From Leisingera caerulea DSM 24564 (lineage in GTDB: Bacteria > Pseudomonadota > Alphaproteobacteria > Rhodobacterales > Rhodobacteraceae): 64,000 nucleotides of DNA. Positions 17,869 through 26,594 of this stretch are shown here, piece after piece. A model generated the notes under the pieces. The model saw nothing but the letters and a program-made list of their open reading frames with translations, was not told where the DNA came from and did no database searches. Position 1 is the stretch's first letter, and each line of letters starts with the position of its first letter. Location: assembly GCF_000473325.1 (NCBI RefSeq), contig NZ_AXBI01000001.1, positions 206,811 through 270,810 of the forward strand, read 5' to 3'. The translations under genes and the position numbers were made by a program.

Positions 17869-19962
17869 TCAGCACTGGTTCAGGCTGTCGAAATTGCGGC
17901 CCTCGGCCACGAGCTGTTCCAGCAGCGGCGCGGGTGACCAGAAGTGATCGTCGGTTTCGGCGAATGTGCGGATGTCGGAGAGAATGCTGTCGAGGCCACG
18001 CATGTCGGCGTATTTCATCGGCCCGCCGCGCCAGCGTGGAAAGCCGTAACCATACAGAAACACGACATCCACATCGAGCGGGCGCTTCGCGATGCCCTCC
18101 TCCACCACGCGCGCACCTTCGTTGACCATTGCGGCCATATAACGACGGACAATCTCATCATCGGTGAAGGTGCGGGGTCTGGTGCCAGCCTCTTTGCGGG
18201 CCTGCGCGATGATTTGCTCGACCTGTGGGTCGGGCCGCCCTGTGCGAGTGCCTTTTTCGTAGATGTAGTAGCCGTGGCCGGTTTTCTGCCCCAGCCACCC
18301 TTTGTGATAGAGCGTATCGGCGAAGACCGGGTAGCGGTCGCGCGGATGGGCGTCCGCCGCCTTGCGTTGGCGGGTCGCATAGCCGATATCGAGCCCGGCG
18401 AGGTCCGAAACCTGATAAGGGCCCATGGCGAAGCCAAAATCGGTCAGCGCCTTGTCAATCTGATAGGGGCTAGCCCCGTCCAGCACCATGTGATCGGCCG
18501 CCGTGCGGTAATGCGACAGAATGCGGTTGCCGATGAAGCCGTCGCAGACACCTGCACGCACGGCGGTTTTGCCGAGCCTTTTCGCAAGCGCAAAGGCAGT
18601 GGCCACCACGTCCGGTGCGGTCCTGTCGGCAACAACGACCTCAAGCAGCTTCATGACATGTGCGGGCGAGAAAAAATGCAGGCCGATGACGTCTTCGGGC
18701 CGCGAGGTCGAGGCGGCGATTTCGTTGACATCGAGGTAGGAGGTATTCGTCGCAAGGATCGCGCCGCGCGGCAGAATTTCGTCCAGCGTGGCGAACACGC
18801 TTTTCTTAACATCCATGCTTTCGAAGACGGCTTCGATAACCAGGCCGACGTCGGACAGGGCACCGTAGTCGGTGACGGTCTTGAGGGAATCCGCGAGAAT
18901 CTCGTCACGTCGATCGCGGCCAATCTTGCCGCGCCTCACGGCGGCGTCGAGGTTTCTGGCGATGGTCGCGCGGGCCTTTTCCGCGGCCTCGGTGTCGCGT
19001 TCGACCAGTGTCACTGCGAGGCCGTTCAGCACCGCCGAGGTGGCGATGCCCGCTCCCATGGTGCCGCCGCCGATAATGCCGACACCTGCAATGTCACGAG
19101 GCGCAACGTCAGCGATTTCCCGTAATTTCGACACGGCGCGTTCGGCGAAGAACGCATGGACCAGCCCACTGCGTTGGGGCGTGTCCATCAAGTGCTGGAA
19201 CAGGCGACGTTCTTCCTTCAGCCCTTCGGCAAAGGATTTCCCGACCGCGGCTTCGACCGCCTCAACAGCGACCAGCGGAGCCACCTCGCCGCGCAGGGAG
19301 TGTTCAAGCTTCGTGCGCCAGTTTTGAAGGGCTCCTTCCTCATCCGTGGCACGGGGCATGCCGCTGATCGGACGTGGCGGGGCTCGATGCTCCAGCAGTA
19401 ATTGCGCGTAGGCAAGGGCCGCCTCGCGAATGTCGAAGCCATCGCCGATATGGTCGATCAACCCGGTCTCAAGCGCATCGCCTTCGGTTATCGGCGTCCC
19501 GCTGGTGATCATTCTGAGCGCAGCGTCGATCCCGACGATACGCGGCAGGCGCTGCGTGCCGCCTGCACCCGGAATGAGGCCAATCTTTACTTCAGGCAAG
19601 CCCAACCGCGTGCCGGGCAATGCGATGCGGTAATGCGCGCCGAGGGCCACTTCAAGCCCGCCGCCCAGTGCCATGCCGTGAATTGCGGCGACAACGGGTT
19701 TGTCGCAGGCTTCGATCTGGCTGATCACGTCGGGCAGGCTGGGGCTTTGCGGCGGCTTGCCGAATTCGGAAATATCGGCCCCTCCGATGAACATCCGCCC
19801 AGCCCCGACAATCACCACAATATCGGCCGTGTCGTCAGACTTAAAGCGCGCGAAAGCTTCAGAAAGGCCGCGGCGGATGGCCTGTGACAGCGCGTTGACC
19901 GGAGCATTGTCGACGGTGACCACCGCCACCGGGCCAACATTTTCGTAGGATACCGATCCCAT
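17869..19962 (-). CDS. Bifunctional enoyl-CoA hydratase / 3-hydroxyacyl-CoA dehydrogenase (FadB/FadJ/PimF-like)
   Basis: 697 residues from ATG 19962 (MGSVSYENVGPVAVVTVDN), which has AAGGAAAGG upstream; a start at 19989 is possible but lacks a ribosome site. Residues 1-190 are a crotonase domain (GAGRMFIGGADISEF, AIHGMALGGGLEVALG, LPEVKIGLIPGAGGTQRLPR with the catalytic Glu). From about 290 comes the NAD-binding Rossmann unit VGIIGGGTMGAGIATSAVL, then GLHFFSPAHVMKLLEVV with the catalytic His, and the C-terminal 3HCDH domain. It is the first gene of the long leftward operon, directly downstream of the motif at 20031-20046. Confidence 0.94.
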   Translation of the reverse strand: MGSVSYENVGPVAVVTVDNAPVNALSQAIRRGLSEAFARFKSDDTADIVVIVGAGRMFIGGADISEFGKPPQSPSLPDVISQIEACDKPVVAAIHGMALGGGLEVALGAHYRIALPGTRLGLPEVKIGLIPGAGGTQRLPRIVGIDAALRMITSGTPITEGDALETGLIDHIGDGFDIREAALAYAQLLLEHRAPPRPISGMPRATDEEGALQNWRTKLEHSLRGEVAPLVAVEAVEAAVGKSFAEGLKEERRLFQHLMDTPQRSGLVHAFFAERAVSKLREIADVAPRDIAGVGIIGGGTMGAGIATSAVLNGLAVTLVERDTEAAEKARATIARNLDAAVRRGKIGRDRRDEILADSLKTVTDYGALSDVGLVIEAVFESMDVKKSVFATLDEILPRGAILATNTSYLDVNEIAASTSRPEDVIGLHFFSPAHVMKLLEVVVADRTAPDVVATAFALAKRLGKTAVRAGVCDGFIGNRILSHYRTAADHMVLDGASPYQIDKALTDFGFAMGPYQVSDLAGLDIGYATRQRKAADAHPRDRYPVFADTLYHKGWLGQKTGHGYYIYEKGTRTGRPDPQVEQIIAQARKEAGTRPRTFTDDEIVRRYMAAMVNEGARVVEEGIAKRPLDVDVVFLYGYGFPRWRGGPMKYADMRGLDSILSDIRTFAETDDHFWSPAPLLEQLVAEGRNFDSLNQC

Positions 19963-20030
19963 CAATTTGCCTTTCCTTGGTTCATTCACTTGATAACCGA
20001 TTCATCGCTTAATTTCAACATGCGATACTG

Positions 20031-20050
20031 AATTCTACTATGCGGTATTT
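20031..20050 (-). promoter_or_regulatory. Candidate IclR operator upstream of the beta-oxidation operon
   Basis: The 16-mer AATTCTACTATGCGGT (20031-20046) occurs again, perfectly, at 23893-23908 in front of the TRAP transporter operon. Here it lies 69 nt before the FadB-like start, in the gap behind the iclR gene. Read on the minus strand, the neighbouring 9-mers ATACCGCAT and GTATCGCAT form a direct repeat about 21 nt apart, two helix turns. Binding by the IclR protein encoded next to it is inferred. Confidence 0.6.
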
Positions 20051-20057
20051 TAGACCC

Positions 20058-20867
20058 TCACAGATCTCGATTCGTCTTTGAAAACCCCTGGCCCATGATC
20101 CGTTCAAGCTCTTGTACCGTTTCACGCAGTTTTGGGCCGACCTCGGTCCGTATCCGGGGCACGGACAGCATTTCAGGCAGGGCGCCGCAGGTAAAGATCA
20201 CCGGTTCGCTCAGGTCGCGGGAATAGAACGGGGAGGCCACTGCGTGGATGTTGGAGGCAAAGTATTCATCGGGATCGGTGACGACGAAACCTGTGGTCAC
20301 AAGCTGATTATGCGCCGTGCGGCGAATTTCCGTTGCGCGCTCGCGAGTCAGGCCGCGGTCGCCATCCGCCGCGGTCACGATCTGATCAAAGCCCTCTTCG
20401 GAGGTCGAGGCCAGCAGTGCGTGGCCGGACGATGTTCCGTTGAATGGCAGCCGATGCCCGACTTCAAGCCAGAGCGAGGCAACCCCGCGTGGCCGCCATG
20501 TCTTGACGATCAGCAGCTTGCCGTCGTCTCGCACCAGCAACAGGGCAAGGGTGCCTGTCTCATCCGCCAGCCGTTGCATCAGCGGCGATGACAGATCCAC
20601 AAAGGAGATCGATGCGCTTGCCATGTTGCCGAGCGCTAGCAACGCGGGACCAGGGCGATAGCGGTCATGGCGCCGCGCATGGGTGAGATAGCCGAGCTTT
20701 TGCAAGGTGAAGGTCAGCCGCGACACCGTGGATTTGGGAATACCGGTACGCTCCGAGATATCGGCATTGCCCAGGCCATCGTCGGATGGCCGGAACGCCC
20801 GCAAGACGCTCAAGCCGCGCGCCAGAGTGGTCGCGAACCTTCTGTCGGTTTCAATCTCGTCGGGCAT
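20058..20867 (-). CDS. IclR-family transcriptional regulator
   Basis: 269 residues from ATG 20867, with GAGGAA 4 nt upstream; ATG 20879 and GTG 20882 are alternative starts. The winged helix-turn-helix is at about 20-75 (ARGLSVLRAFRP, ADISERTGIPKSTVSRLTFTLQKLGYL), followed by an effector-binding IclR domain (LPFNGTSSGHALLAS, ASPFYSRDLSEPVIFTCGA). It lies between the TRAP operon and the catabolic operon, all on one strand, and the two candidate operators at 20031 and 23893 flank this block. It probably senses the imported acid or its CoA ester. Confidence 0.92.
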   Translation of the reverse strand: MPDEIETDRRFATTLARGLSVLRAFRPSDDGLGNADISERTGIPKSTVSRLTFTLQKLGYLTHARRHDRYRPGPALLALGNMASASISFVDLSSPLMQRLADETGTLALLLVRDDGKLLIVKTWRPRGVASLWLEVGHRLPFNGTSSGHALLASTSEEGFDQIVTAADGDRGLTRERATEIRRTAHNQLVTTGFVVTDPDEYFASNIHAVASPFYSRDLSEPVIFTCGALPEMLSVPRIRTEVGPKLRETVQELERIMGQGFSKTNRDL

Positions 20868-20896
20868 AGTGTTCCTCATCACCTTGTTATCCCGGT

Positions 20897-22234
20897 CTAC
20901 ATCGAGTTCGGGATCAGCAGCGAAATGACCGGGAACGCCATGATCAGGATCAGAACGATCACGTCAACTGTCAAAAATCTCAGGATTCCCGAGAATATTC
21001 TGTCGATCGCCACGTCCTTGCCCACAACGTTTGCGATGACGAACACATTCAACCCAACCGGCGGCGTGATCAGGCCAATCTCCAGCAGCTTGATGATAAC
21101 GACTCCGAACCAGATCAGGTCGAAGCCGTAATTTTCCACCAGCGGGATCATCAGCGGCAGGGTCAGCACCATGATGCCGATGGGATCCAGGAACATGCCA
21201 AGCACCAGGTAGATCACCGCGATGGCTGCCAGCAGCATGACTGGCGAAAGCTGCGCGTCTGTCACGGCGCTGACGATGCTCGGGGCGACCCCGGTCAAGG
21301 CGATGAAGGCGACAAAGATCTTGGCCGCGGCGGCAATCAGGAAAATGCTGGCGGTTTGAATGCAGGTTTCGCGCAAGGATTCGATCACCCCTCGGAGATC
21401 CAGCTTGCCTTGCGCGAAACCGATAGCGACTGCTGCGGAAACGCAGACCGCAGCCGCCTCGGTCGCCGTGAAGATGCCGCCATAGATACCGCCAACAATG
21501 ATAACGAAGAGGCCAATCGCGGGCCAGGAGTCCAACGCGGCCCGGCCCCGGTCCCGCATCGTGATCTGCCCTTCGAACCTCGGCGCCGCTTCTGGTGTCC
21601 GGCGCACCCAGACGAAGATGACCAGAACGAAACCCAGCAATGAGATGAGGCCAGGCAGAATGCCTGCGAGGAACAAGGCGCTGATCGAGGTTTCGGTGAA
21701 AATCCCGTAGATGATGAACAGGACAGAAGGCGGGATGAGCGACCCGAGGGTCCCGCCCGCAGCGACGCTGGCCGTGGCAAGTCGCTTGTCATAGCCCATG
21801 CGCAGCATCTCTGGCGAACAGATCCGCCCCATGGTGGAGGCACAGGCGATGGACGATCCGGTGATCGCGGAGAACCCGCCGCAGCCTACAACCGAGGCCA
21901 TCGCGACACCACCGGGCACACTCGCCAGCCACACGCGGGCAGCTTGATAGATCTTCGTCGTGATCTCGGCGCGATAGGCGATATGGCCAAGCGCGATGAA
22001 CAGCGGGATCATGGACAGGTCGTAGGAATGGATCAGGTCGAAAGAATTGGAAAAAACCAATGACGTCGTGGGTTTTAACGCCCGTTCAGGTGCAAAGGCG
22101 CCGGTGCGAAACGCAAAGATGACAAAGGTGCCAACCGTGGCGACTCCGGCAAGTGCAAAGGCGATGGGCACCCTGACCGCAAGCAAACCGATGACACAGG
22201 CGAAGGCGACGATGCCGATGACGGTGCCGTCCAT
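20897..22234 (-). CDS. TRAP transporter large permease (DctM family)
   Basis: 445 residues, 12-13 hydrophobic segments. Family features: SMIPLFIALGHIAYRA, GCGGFSAITGSSIACASTMGRI, GGTLGSLIPPSVLFIIYGIFTE, FTATEAAAVCV and LITPPVGLNVFVIANV. It is the sodium-coupled translocation subunit. Its start overlaps the small-subunit stop (TGATG). Together with the gene products of 22234-22749 and 22828-23877 it makes a complete three-component importer, most likely for the carboxylate degraded by the neighbouring operon. Confidence 0.94.
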   Translation of the reverse strand: MDGTVIGIVAFACVIGLLAVRVPIAFALAGVATVGTFVIFAFRTGAFAPERALKPTTSLVFSNSFDLIHSYDLSMIPLFIALGHIAYRAEITTKIYQAARVWLASVPGGVAMASVVGCGGFSAITGSSIACASTMGRICSPEMLRMGYDKRLATASVAAGGTLGSLIPPSVLFIIYGIFTETSISALFLAGILPGLISLLGFVLVIFVWVRRTPEAAPRFEGQITMRDRGRAALDSWPAIGLFVIIVGGIYGGIFTATEAAAVCVSAAVAIGFAQGKLDLRGVIESLRETCIQTASIFLIAAAAKIFVAFIALTGVAPSIVSAVTDAQLSPVMLLAAIAVIYLVLGMFLDPIGIMVLTLPLMIPLVENYGFDLIWFGVVIIKLLEIGLITPPVGLNVFVIANVVGKDVAIDRIFSGILRFLTVDVIVLILIMAFPVISLLIPNSM

Positions 22235-22749
22235 CAGACACTCTCCTCATGTTCATGAGCCGGGGAAACCACACTGCCACCGGCGCGGATCGTGCGAATG
22301 TCGCCGATCACCATTAGCAGCAGCCGAAGCCAGCAGAAGGAAATCCCGACAAGGAAAACCACCCGGCCCGGCCATTTCGGCAGGTTGAGTTGACCAAAGA
22401 AGAAGGCGCCGCTTTCGACGGTATGGGCAACCTCGCGCCAACCCGCGTAGATCAGGGGGGAGAGGGCAAAGAGACCAAAGGCGCTTCCACCGACGAGCAG
22501 CCAGTCCTGCACGCGGAGGGGCATCATTTTGCTGAGGAACTCCACCACGATATGCGCCCGGTCCAGTGTCGCCACTGCCAGGGGCAAAACGATCGCGGCG
22601 ACCATCAGTTCGCGCACGATCACAATAGTGTCCGGAATACCGGAATTGAATGCGGCCCGCAGAAATACGCTGCCTGTGATCAACACGCCAAGGCCGACAA
22701 CGGCGACAACCGCCAGGTCAAGCAATAGCTTTTCAACGCGACGCAACAT
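22234..22749 (-). CDS. TRAP transporter small permease (DctQ family)
   Basis: 171 residues with four hydrophobic segments, as expected for DctQ: helix 1 LLLDLAVVAVVGLGVLITGSVFLRA, ELMVAAIVLPLAVATLDRAHIVVEFLSKMM, helix 3 WLLVGGSAFGLFALSPLIYAGW and helix 4 VVFLVGISFCWLRLLLMVIG. It sits between the binding protein and the large permease in the usual P-Q-M order and overlaps the large permease start. Confidence 0.9.
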   Translation of the reverse strand: MLRRVEKLLLDLAVVAVVGLGVLITGSVFLRAAFNSGIPDTIVIVRELMVAAIVLPLAVATLDRAHIVVEFLSKMMPLRVQDWLLVGGSAFGLFALSPLIYAGWREVAHTVESGAFFFGQLNLPKWPGRVVFLVGISFCWLRLLLMVIGDIRTIRAGGSVVSPAHEHEESV

Positions 22750-22827
22750 CGGTCAACTCCGTCGAAATAGTATGAAGGGAAGTGCCGCGGCGCCGGTCTT
22801 GCGCCGCGGAGATATGTGCAGCTGGTC

Positions 22828-23877
22828 TCAGCCGCGCGCCCAGGGATAGCCTTGGCTGTCACGCTCTTCGGCATATTTTTCCAGAAGCGTGCGGTATTGT
22901 TCCAACAGCGACGTGCCGTCGAGCCCCGCCGCATTCGCACGTTCGACCCACTCATCAACGTATTGCTTACCTTGCTGAACCAGCTTGTCGCGCTCTTCCG
23001 CTGGCAAGTCGACGACCTCGACACCGCCGTCCTTCATTGTCTCAAGGGCCGCGTCATTGGCCGCGGTAATCAGTTCACCCAGCTTGTCAGCCATCGCGAT
23101 ACCAGCATCAGCCATCGCGGACTGGGTCTCGGTGTCGAGGGAATCGTACACATCCTTGTTCATGAAGATCCCCAAGGCACCGACCTGACCCCAATTGAGC
23201 AGGGTATAGCTGGTCATGACTTCCTGTTGTTTCAGCGCGGCAACGGCGTAGGAGTAGCCTTGCGAACAATCCAGCAACCCGGTGTCGAGACCCTGATAGG
23301 CATCGTAGATCGGCATCGCGACCATGTTTGCACCAAAATCGCGGAAGGTGTCGCCATATGCGCCGACGCCACGGACTTTCAGACCGGCAATATCCTCGAC
23401 CGTGCGAATTGCCACGTCCTTGCACGCGATGTTCACTGCCGAGGTTGTGAAAGTGCCGATGTATACGAGGTTCTGGTCCGCCAGGCTTTTCGTGATCGCG
23501 TCGGAGGTCCTCATCAACTCGTCCGTCGCGCGCATTCCGACCCAGGCATCCTCATTGCGCATCGGCAGGTCGGCGAAGCTGTAGCTCAGCATTTCCTGCG
23601 GGAAATACACTGCGATGACCGTGCCGAGGTCAGCCACTCCGTCCGCAATGGATTGTGCGGCCGCATTGGCCTTAAACAGCGCTCCCCCCCATTGAATGTC
23701 GATATTTACTTCGCCGTTGGTACGGGCTGTTACGTCGTCGGCAAAGGACTGCAATGCTGCGGCCCGGGCACCCCGATTCGGGCCGGCTTCTCCCAGTATC
23801 AGCGTTGTGTCGGCGCTCGCGCTTGTCGCGGCTGCCAAGCAGAGTGCCGCCGCGGTGGATGCTAGCAGGGGTTTCAT
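22828..23877 (-). CDS. TRAP transporter substrate-binding protein (DctP family)
   Basis: 349 residues with a Sec signal peptide (KPLLASTAAALCLAAATSAS, cleavage likely after ASA, residue 22). DctP features: VNIDIQWGGALFKANAAAQSIADGVADLG, the GLKVRGVGAYGDTF segment that carries the conserved carboxylate-binding Arg, and a substrate-closing C-terminal lobe. GGAGGAG precedes ATG 23877. First gene of the TRAP operon; periplasmic, presents a carboxylate to the DctQM membrane unit. The 16-mer candidate operator lies 16 nt upstream of the start. Confidence 0.94.
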   Translation of the reverse strand: MKPLLASTAAALCLAAATSASADTTLILGEAGPNRGARAAALQSFADDVTARTNGEVNIDIQWGGALFKANAAAQSIADGVADLGTVIAVYFPQEMLSYSFADLPMRNEDAWVGMRATDELMRTSDAITKSLADQNLVYIGTFTTSAVNIACKDVAIRTVEDIAGLKVRGVGAYGDTFRDFGANMVAMPIYDAYQGLDTGLLDCSQGYSYAVAALKQQEVMTSYTLLNWGQVGALGIFMNKDVYDSLDTETQSAMADAGIAMADKLGELITAANDAALETMKDGGVEVVDLPAEERDKLVQQGKQYVDEWVERANAAGLDGTSLLEQYRTLLEKYAEERDSQGYPWARG

Positions 23878-23892
23878 TAGGTCTCCTCCCTA

Positions 23893-23960
23893 AATTCTAC
23901 TATGCGGTTTTGAATTCTAATTATTCGAACACTAGTATAAATTGCTCGAATGAGTCAAGC
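23893..23960 (-). promoter_or_regulatory. Promoter/operator region of the TRAP operon
   Basis: Contains the second copy of AATTCTACTATGCGGT (23893-23908), here bracketed by an AATTC/GAATT inverted pair. Further upstream are inverted arms ATTCGA (23923-23928) and TCGAAT (23946-23951), and on the minus strand a TTGACT hexamer (about 23953-23958) that could be a -35 box. The -10 is not clear. A shared operator with the catabolic operon is inferred from the perfect 16-nt match. Confidence 0.55.
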
Positions 23961-23999
23961 TGAGTGATTTTCTGCCCTGAACCGTGGTCAGGACACCCG

Positions 24000-24677
24000 T
24001 CTCAAGGGCGCCAATGAACAGCAGCTGAATGTTCAAAATAGCCCTAAATTATGCGAACGTTAGTTTGCCACACTCAGCTATGGGCCCGCAGACATCCCCG
24101 CGGCGCTCAGCAGTCGTACATTCGGTTAAGAACACCCGCTGCAAAAAACCGCCGCGATGTCAGCGGCAACGTTGCCTTCTAAGTTCCAAGATCTCGCGCA
24201 GGTCGGACGGATTTGCCGATGCCCAGCATACTGGTGTTCGCGGCGCTTCCCGGTGTGGTCGTGAAGAACTCTATTCTGCTGTTGGGTTTTGTTAAACGTA
24301 AACACCGCAATGCATCAATGTGGCAGCGGCGGAAGGGCGGTTCGAATTTCGCGGCTCAGGCTGACAATGAAGGACCGGTCTGGCGACATCGGCTGCATCG
24401 CGGCGATGAGCGTGCCGCATCTGCAATAGAATGCTGCGTCAGCAAACATCTGGAAGGGCAATGGCAGCAAAGTCCGGCATCTCGCCCATCAAACTTCCGG
24501 CATTGAAAGTCCGGTGTGTGCCATGAAGTGCTTGGTGTTAGATTTGAAAAGGTCTGACAGCTGCCATCGTCGGGACTGGCTGTCCTTAGTCATCACAGCG
24601 GCTGAAAGCAGTTTTCATTAGAGTGACTGGCCTGAACTAGCCCGTGCATACATCTTCAACCTCTTTCCTGCGGGGCG
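24000..24677. other. Long non-coding stretch between the TRAP promoter and the relaxase gene
   Basis: Short open frames occur on both strands, but none has a recognisable domain, a good ribosome site together with sensible codon use, or a neighbour that explains it. I see no RNA gene or mobile element end. It marks the border between the catabolic block and the plasmid mobilization block. Confidence 0.4.
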
Positions 24678-25889
24678 TTACCGTTCACGCCCCCTGCCCG
24701 GCCGCGAGCGGCCTGGATATCCGCGCCCTGGCTCCGTGGATTGGTCCGCATCACGATTGACGGTTGTACCGCCAGTTCGGCTAGGCGACGGCACCGCCTC
24801 CAATGATCTTGCGATCTCTGCCCGCTGCGTGGCGACCTCCGTTAGCCGGGCGGTAAATCGCCCGGTCTCCTGTGCCAAGACCCGGTCCGCGGGATCATCG
24901 GATTGCGCCAGTATCCGGGCGGCTCCCGTATAGGTCCGCATGACCCTGTTGCGGCGATCAGCAATTGCCGCGTCCCAGGCATGGGTTGGAAGCACACCGT
25001 TGTTGCGCTCCAGATCCCGGCGCACCTCATTGCGCTTTTTCGCATCGATAAAGGGCTTCCCGCCGCGCTGGCGGATCTTGTAGACCGGTGAGCTTTCGCC
25101 CCGACGAGTCTTGCCGCGGGCATGCCGCGGGGTGGATTCCGCCTCGATGCCGCGCTGGCGCAGTTTCTCCGCAAAGGTATCGCGCAGATGCTGCAAATCA
25201 GCTTTCCGCAAGTTGAGTTTCACGCCATCATGCCCAACCGTACGCACCGTCAGGTGCACATGCGGATGCGGGGTGTCCGTATGGAGCGCCATGGCGTAGT
25301 CGTGGCGGCCGCCGAATTCCTGTTCCGCCAGCGCCCGCACCGCATCGTTCACACCGGTGGCATTTGTATTGCCCGGCATTGAAAAAAGAATGCTGGTGGT
25401 GATCCTTGTGCGGTCCGACGCCATGCCTGCGGCCCGCGCATCATCATGCTTCTCGATCCAGTCCCGGTATAGCTCTGAAGTGGTCTGCTTGCCCTTCAGC
25501 ACCTCGCCAGCGGACGTCTCTACCTCCAGCTTGCCGTTCCGGCTGATGTAGTTGATGTGCTCCGCAACGCGCCTCGCCTCGGTTCCCCGCGTGACCTTGA
25601 TCGGGTTCCCGTGCTTGTCAGTCTTGGCTGGCTTGGTCACCTTCACCATGACCTCCGTCGTGCCTTGGACCACCCGCGCCAGCCGCGCCTTGTCAGCCGC
25701 AGAAATCGTCGGCCCGCCACGGGCAGATAACGTCGCCCGGTCTGTTTTCACGCTCGCCTTGGACTGCTGAGAGCTACTGTCCCTCTCAGTCTCCGCAACA
25801 AAAAAGCCGGATGCCGCATTCCGCACCATGCGGCCCTTCCGGGGCGGCCAGCAGTCCTGAAACCCGTAGGTGTCCTTGAAGTCGCTCAA
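24678..25889 (-). CDS. Plasmid relaxase (MobA/VirD2-type, MOBP-like)
   Basis: 403 residues. The histidine cluster of relaxases is H203-T-D-T-P-H-P-H-V-H212, and the likely nicking Tyr114 lies in AEHINYISRNGK, the arrangement seen in VirD2/MobA relaxases. The C-terminus is basic and low in complexity (Pro/Gly/Arg). It would cut one strand at oriT and stay attached to the 5' end during transfer. Start overlaps the stop of mobC by 4 nt. A nic-like site lies just upstream of mobC at 26486-26493. Confidence 0.9.
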   Translation of the reverse strand: MSDFKDTYGFQDCWPPRKGRMVRNAASGFFVAETERDSSSQQSKASVKTDRATLSARGGPTISAADKARLARVVQGTTEVMVKVTKPAKTDKHGNPIKVTRGTEARRVAEHINYISRNGKLEVETSAGEVLKGKQTTSELYRDWIEKHDDARAAGMASDRTRITTSILFSMPGNTNATGVNDAVRALAEQEFGGRHDYAMALHTDTPHPHVHLTVRTVGHDGVKLNLRKADLQHLRDTFAEKLRQRGIEAESTPRHARGKTRRGESSPVYKIRQRGGKPFIDAKKRNEVRRDLERNNGVLPTHAWDAAIADRRNRVMRTYTGAARILAQSDDPADRVLAQETGRFTARLTEVATQRAEIARSLEAVPSPSRTGGTTVNRDADQSTEPGRGYPGRSRPGRGRER

Positions 25890-26449
25890 TCCGCCAGCTC
25901 CTCTTCCTCAAGACCGAGCTGAAACGCCAGCCGCCCCCGGGCGAAGTCTCGCACCTGCTGCCGCAGCTCCGCCACCTCACCGCGCAGCTGCGCCACTTCA
26001 TTCCGGGTTGGGGCGTACCCGTCCCCGGTAAAGACCCCGCGGTTCATCGCATATGCGATCTGGTTCACGTTTGTGGCCAAGCCGTGTATCTGCCGCAGCC
26101 CTGACATGAAACGGCGGCGGTCGCGGGCCGTCGGCTGAGGGGCTGCACAAAGCCGCGCGGTCAGTAGATTGCCCGCCCAGGTGGACGGTGTGACTCCGGC
26201 CCGCACTGCTTCCTCGGACAGCGCTTCACGGGCATCAGAGGCCAGGCGGACGGTGACCTTGCCCTCGCGGCGGGACCGCGAGGACAGCTGTGGAGGCTCT
26301 GCCGGGCCCTCCTCTTCTCCCAGAACGATATCGATGAGCTGACCCAGAAAGGCCGAAACTGTTTGCCCCTTGGCCTCTGCAACGGCTGCAAGCTGGGCAT
26401 GGCGGGTTGGGGGTAAATAGGCCATCGCGGCTTTCTTTTGTGTCGGCAT
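25886..26449 (-). CDS. mobC: MobC-like relaxosome accessory protein
   Basis: 187 residues. The first part (about 1-95) looks like tandem ribbon-helix-helix DNA-binding units (AYLPPTRHAQLAAVAEAKGQ; KVTVRLASDAREALSEEAVR); the MobC signature LRQIHGLATNVNQIAYAMNRG lies at about 118-138, and a coiled-coil (TRNEVAQLRGEVAELRQQVRDFARG) ends the protein. It would melt and bend oriT for the relaxase. Coupled by overlap to the relaxase gene; the candidate oriT lies about 40 nt before its start. Confidence 0.88.
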   Translation of the reverse strand: MPTQKKAAMAYLPPTRHAQLAAVAEAKGQTVSAFLGQLIDIVLGEEEGPAEPPQLSSRSRREGKVTVRLASDAREALSEEAVRAGVTPSTWAGNLLTARLCAAPQPTARDRRRFMSGLRQIHGLATNVNQIAYAMNRGVFTGDGYAPTRNEVAQLRGEVAELRQQVRDFARGRLAFQLGLEEEELAD

Positions 26450-26474
26450 TTCAATCTAAGGTAAAGTATTTGCT

Positions 26475-26507
26475 GGCGATACGCCTATCCTGCATTCGCG
26501 CTATAGG
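26475..26507 (+). other. oriT: Candidate origin of transfer (oriT) with IncP/MOBP-like nic core
   Basis: The stretch TATCCTGC at 26486-26493 matches the IncP (RP4) nic consensus YATCCTG/Y; cleavage would fall between 26492 and 26493. A short inverted pair GGCG-ATA-CGCC ends at 26485, directly beside it, and CCTAT/ATAGG arms (26484-26488, 26503-26507) enclose it. The site lies upstream of mobC and the relaxase gene, the usual place. Confidence 0.7.
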
Positions 26508-26517
26508 AAAGCGGATT

Positions 26518-26534
26518 TGTGGTCCCGGACCACA
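26518..26534. repeat. 17-bp near-palindrome, copy 1 (candidate ParB centromere or Mob operator)
   Basis: TGTGGTCCCGGACCACA, two perfect 8-bp arms around one base. The same 17-mer returns at 26902-26918 and a degenerate copy with three changes at 26640-26656. The copies lie between mobC and parB. They could be parS-like sites of the ParB protein encoded at 27055 or operators of the mobilization genes; the sequence alone does not decide. Confidence 0.6.
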
Positions 26535-26569
26535 CTTTGCGTGGCACCCCCGGTCAGCGACAGGCTTAA

Positions 26570-26594
26570 CCTCACCGCCCGCAGGGCGGTGAGG
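26570..26594. repeat. Perfect 11-bp stem hairpin beside oriT
   Basis: CCTCACCGCCC, a 3-nt loop GCA, and GGGCGGTGAGG. It lacks a T tract on either side, so it is a weak terminator candidate. It may be a termination or secondary-strand hairpin of the oriT region. Confidence 0.55.

Noticed and set aside
24029..24506. Short plus-strand frames between dctP and the relaxase gene
   Set aside because: No domain, no consistent ribosome site, composition unlike nearby genes.
26570..26594. 11-bp hairpin as terminator of an operon
   Set aside because: No T tract on either side and no gene ending toward it within a short distance except across oriT; kept only as a repeat.
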